Assembly: GCF_051233685.1 (NCBI RefSeq)
Contig: NZ_JBAMMY010000285.1
Coordinates: 1 to 60,100, forward strand
Direction: 5' to 3'
DNA: 60,100 nt
From: RPRI01 sp051233685
Lineage (GTDB): Bacteria > Desulfobacterota > Desulfobacteria > Desulfobacterales > RPRI01
Below, in pieces: positions 59,324 through 60,100 of this stretch. The position numbers and the translations under genes are program-made. Below the pieces are notes generated by a model. The model was not told the origin of the DNA. It made no database searches and saw only the letters and a program-made list of their open reading frames with translations. Every line of letters starts with the position of its first letter. Positions within the stretch are counted from its first letter, which is position 1.

Positions 59324-59749
59324 TTATTTTTCCCCGGTTGTTTTGCTTTCGACAGGTTCTGTGACCATACCAAGCTTTTCCACACCCGCTTCCTTTATTT
59401 CAGCCATAAGTCCCACGACCGCTCCGTAAGATATATCCTTGTCAGCTCTCAGATATACTTCCTGGTCTAAACGGCCTTCGAGTATTTTTTTTATTTTAAT
59501 CTGAAGCTGTTCAGGAGCGACTTTATAATTATTTATAAATATATTTCCGCCTTTATCGAGAGTTATTATAAGATGTTCCTTTTCCGAGGCTAAAGGTTTA
59601 GTGGTGGCTTCGGGAAGTGAAACATTTACGCCTTGCACCATCATAGGAGCGGTTGCCATGAAAATAATCAAAAGAACCAGCATTACATCAACAAAAGGAG
59701 TGACGTTGATATCGGACATAAGACGATCTTTATCGCCACCGGCCATCAT
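59324..59749 (-). CDS. tolR: TolR (ExbD-like)
   Basis: 141 residues. A short cytoplasmic start (DINVTPFVDVMLVLLIIFMAT) leads into one transmembrane helix whose Asp (VDVMLVLLI) takes part in proton use. The periplasmic domain has VSLPEATTKPLASEKEHLIITLDKGG. It is coupled with TolQ (overlap of 4 bases). Confidence 0.94.
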   Translation of the reverse strand: MMAGGDKDRLMSDINVTPFVDVMLVLLIIFMATAPMMVQGVNVSLPEATTKPLASEKEHLIITLDKGGNIFINNYKVAPEQLQIKIKKILEGRLDQEVYLRADKDISYGAVVGLMAEIKEAGVEKLGMVTEPVESKTTGEK

Positions 59750-60100
59750 TTCTTATTCCCCTTTGCTTTTAATGTATCCCTTTCCACTATGTTAAGGAAA
59801 TCAGCCGCAAAACTTTGCAGCTCAGACTCGATGTTTCTTATCTTCTGCATGAAATAATTAAATGCAATTACAGCTGGTATTGCTGCGGCAAGTCCGGCTG
59901 CAGTTGCTACAAGCGCTTCCGATATTCCAGGAGCGACAACAGCAAGTGTTGCTGAGCCTCTCAGCCCGATTCCGTGAAATGAATTCATGATTCCCCAAAC
60001 CGTACCGAACAACCCTATAAAAGGAGAAGTATTTCCGGTTGTTGCAAGAAAAGGAACCAGTTGTGTCAGACCCGTTATCTCGGAATTAATAGCTCTTCTT
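59746..60100 (-). CDS. tolQ: TolQ (ExbB/MotA-like), partial
   Basis: The C-terminal 118 codons; the frame runs open off the right edge. Visible are PFLATTGNTSPFIGLFGTVWGIM and GISEALVATAAGLAAAIPAVIAFNYF, the proton-channel helices of MotA/TolQ/ExbB. It heads the tolQ-tolR-tolA-tolB-pal run. Confidence 0.95.
   Translation of the reverse strand, partial: RRAINSEITGLTQLVPFLATTGNTSPFIGLFGTVWGIMNSFHGIGLRGSATLAVVAPGISEALVATAAGLAAAIPAVIAFNYFMQKIRNIESELQSFAADFLNIVERDTLKAKGNKK

Overview
The window looks like an AT-rich chromosome from an anaerobic, Gram-negative, sulfate-reducer-type deltaproteobacterium (Desulfobacterota). Evidence: a complete KDO/Lpt and Tol-Pal envelope gene set, a strictly anaerobic benzimidazole (bza) operon, rubrerythrin and VKOR, and the gene order kdsA-kdsC-lptC-lptA-lptB-rpoN-hpf-ptsN-rapZ. 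Most genes lie on the minus strand. Species assignment is inference.

Layout. 1-4.3 kb: a beta-rich unknown protein, a PIN toxin-antitoxin pair whose toxin is broken in a CT repeat, and a histidine kinase/response-regulator-cyclase pair. 4.9-7 kb: VKOR, RlmB and a HAD protein. 7.2-14.5 kb (minus strand): a cobalamin-riboswitch-controlled operon bzaF-cobT-bzaC-bzaD-bzaE, expected to build and activate 5,6-dimethylbenzimidazole, the lower ligand of B12, without oxygen. The riboswitch is followed by a textbook terminator, so control is probably by transcription attenuation. BzaC carries an extra Cys-rich DUF2284 domain.

14,774-27,903: a 13,076-bp integrative element in tRNA-Leu(GAG), bounded by 54-bp direct repeats with one mismatch. 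It carries a tyrosine integrase next to the tRNA, an AlpA/Xis-like excisionase, a family-A-polymerase-like replication protein, an ArdC antirestriction protein, a DUF5131 protein, an odd N-formylglutamate-amidohydrolase-like protein and several very small genes. Nested in it (about 18.8-20.5 kb) is a stretch that reads like a small integron cassette array without an integron integrase: attC-like sites of 57-61 nt follow each gene. Just before it sits a 302-nt multi-helix RNA candidate closed by a 24-bp stem. This RNA plus cassette region is the most unusual part of the window.

27.9-36.7 kb (minus): secG-tpiA-rimI and the PTS-Ntr/sigma-54/Lpt/KDO block. 37-43.4 kb: MarC, MetE-like, rubrerythrin, PilZ, tautomerase, DUF169, DsbA-like and ferritin-like genes, with gene remnants resembling hybrid cluster protein and superoxide dismutase. 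43.5-46.3 kb: a decayed SDR/FAD-oxidoreductase cluster with multiple frameshifts and a stop codon. 46.4-52 kb: alanine racemase and dehydrogenase, a lipid A acyltransferase, and a divergent core glycosyltransferase/kinase pair. 52-60.1 kb: a SAM-hydrolase-family protein, ruvC-ruvA-ruvB and tolQ(partial)-tolR-tolA-tolB-pal-cpoB.

All calls rest on reading the sequence and translations by eye. Nothing was searched or folded by program.
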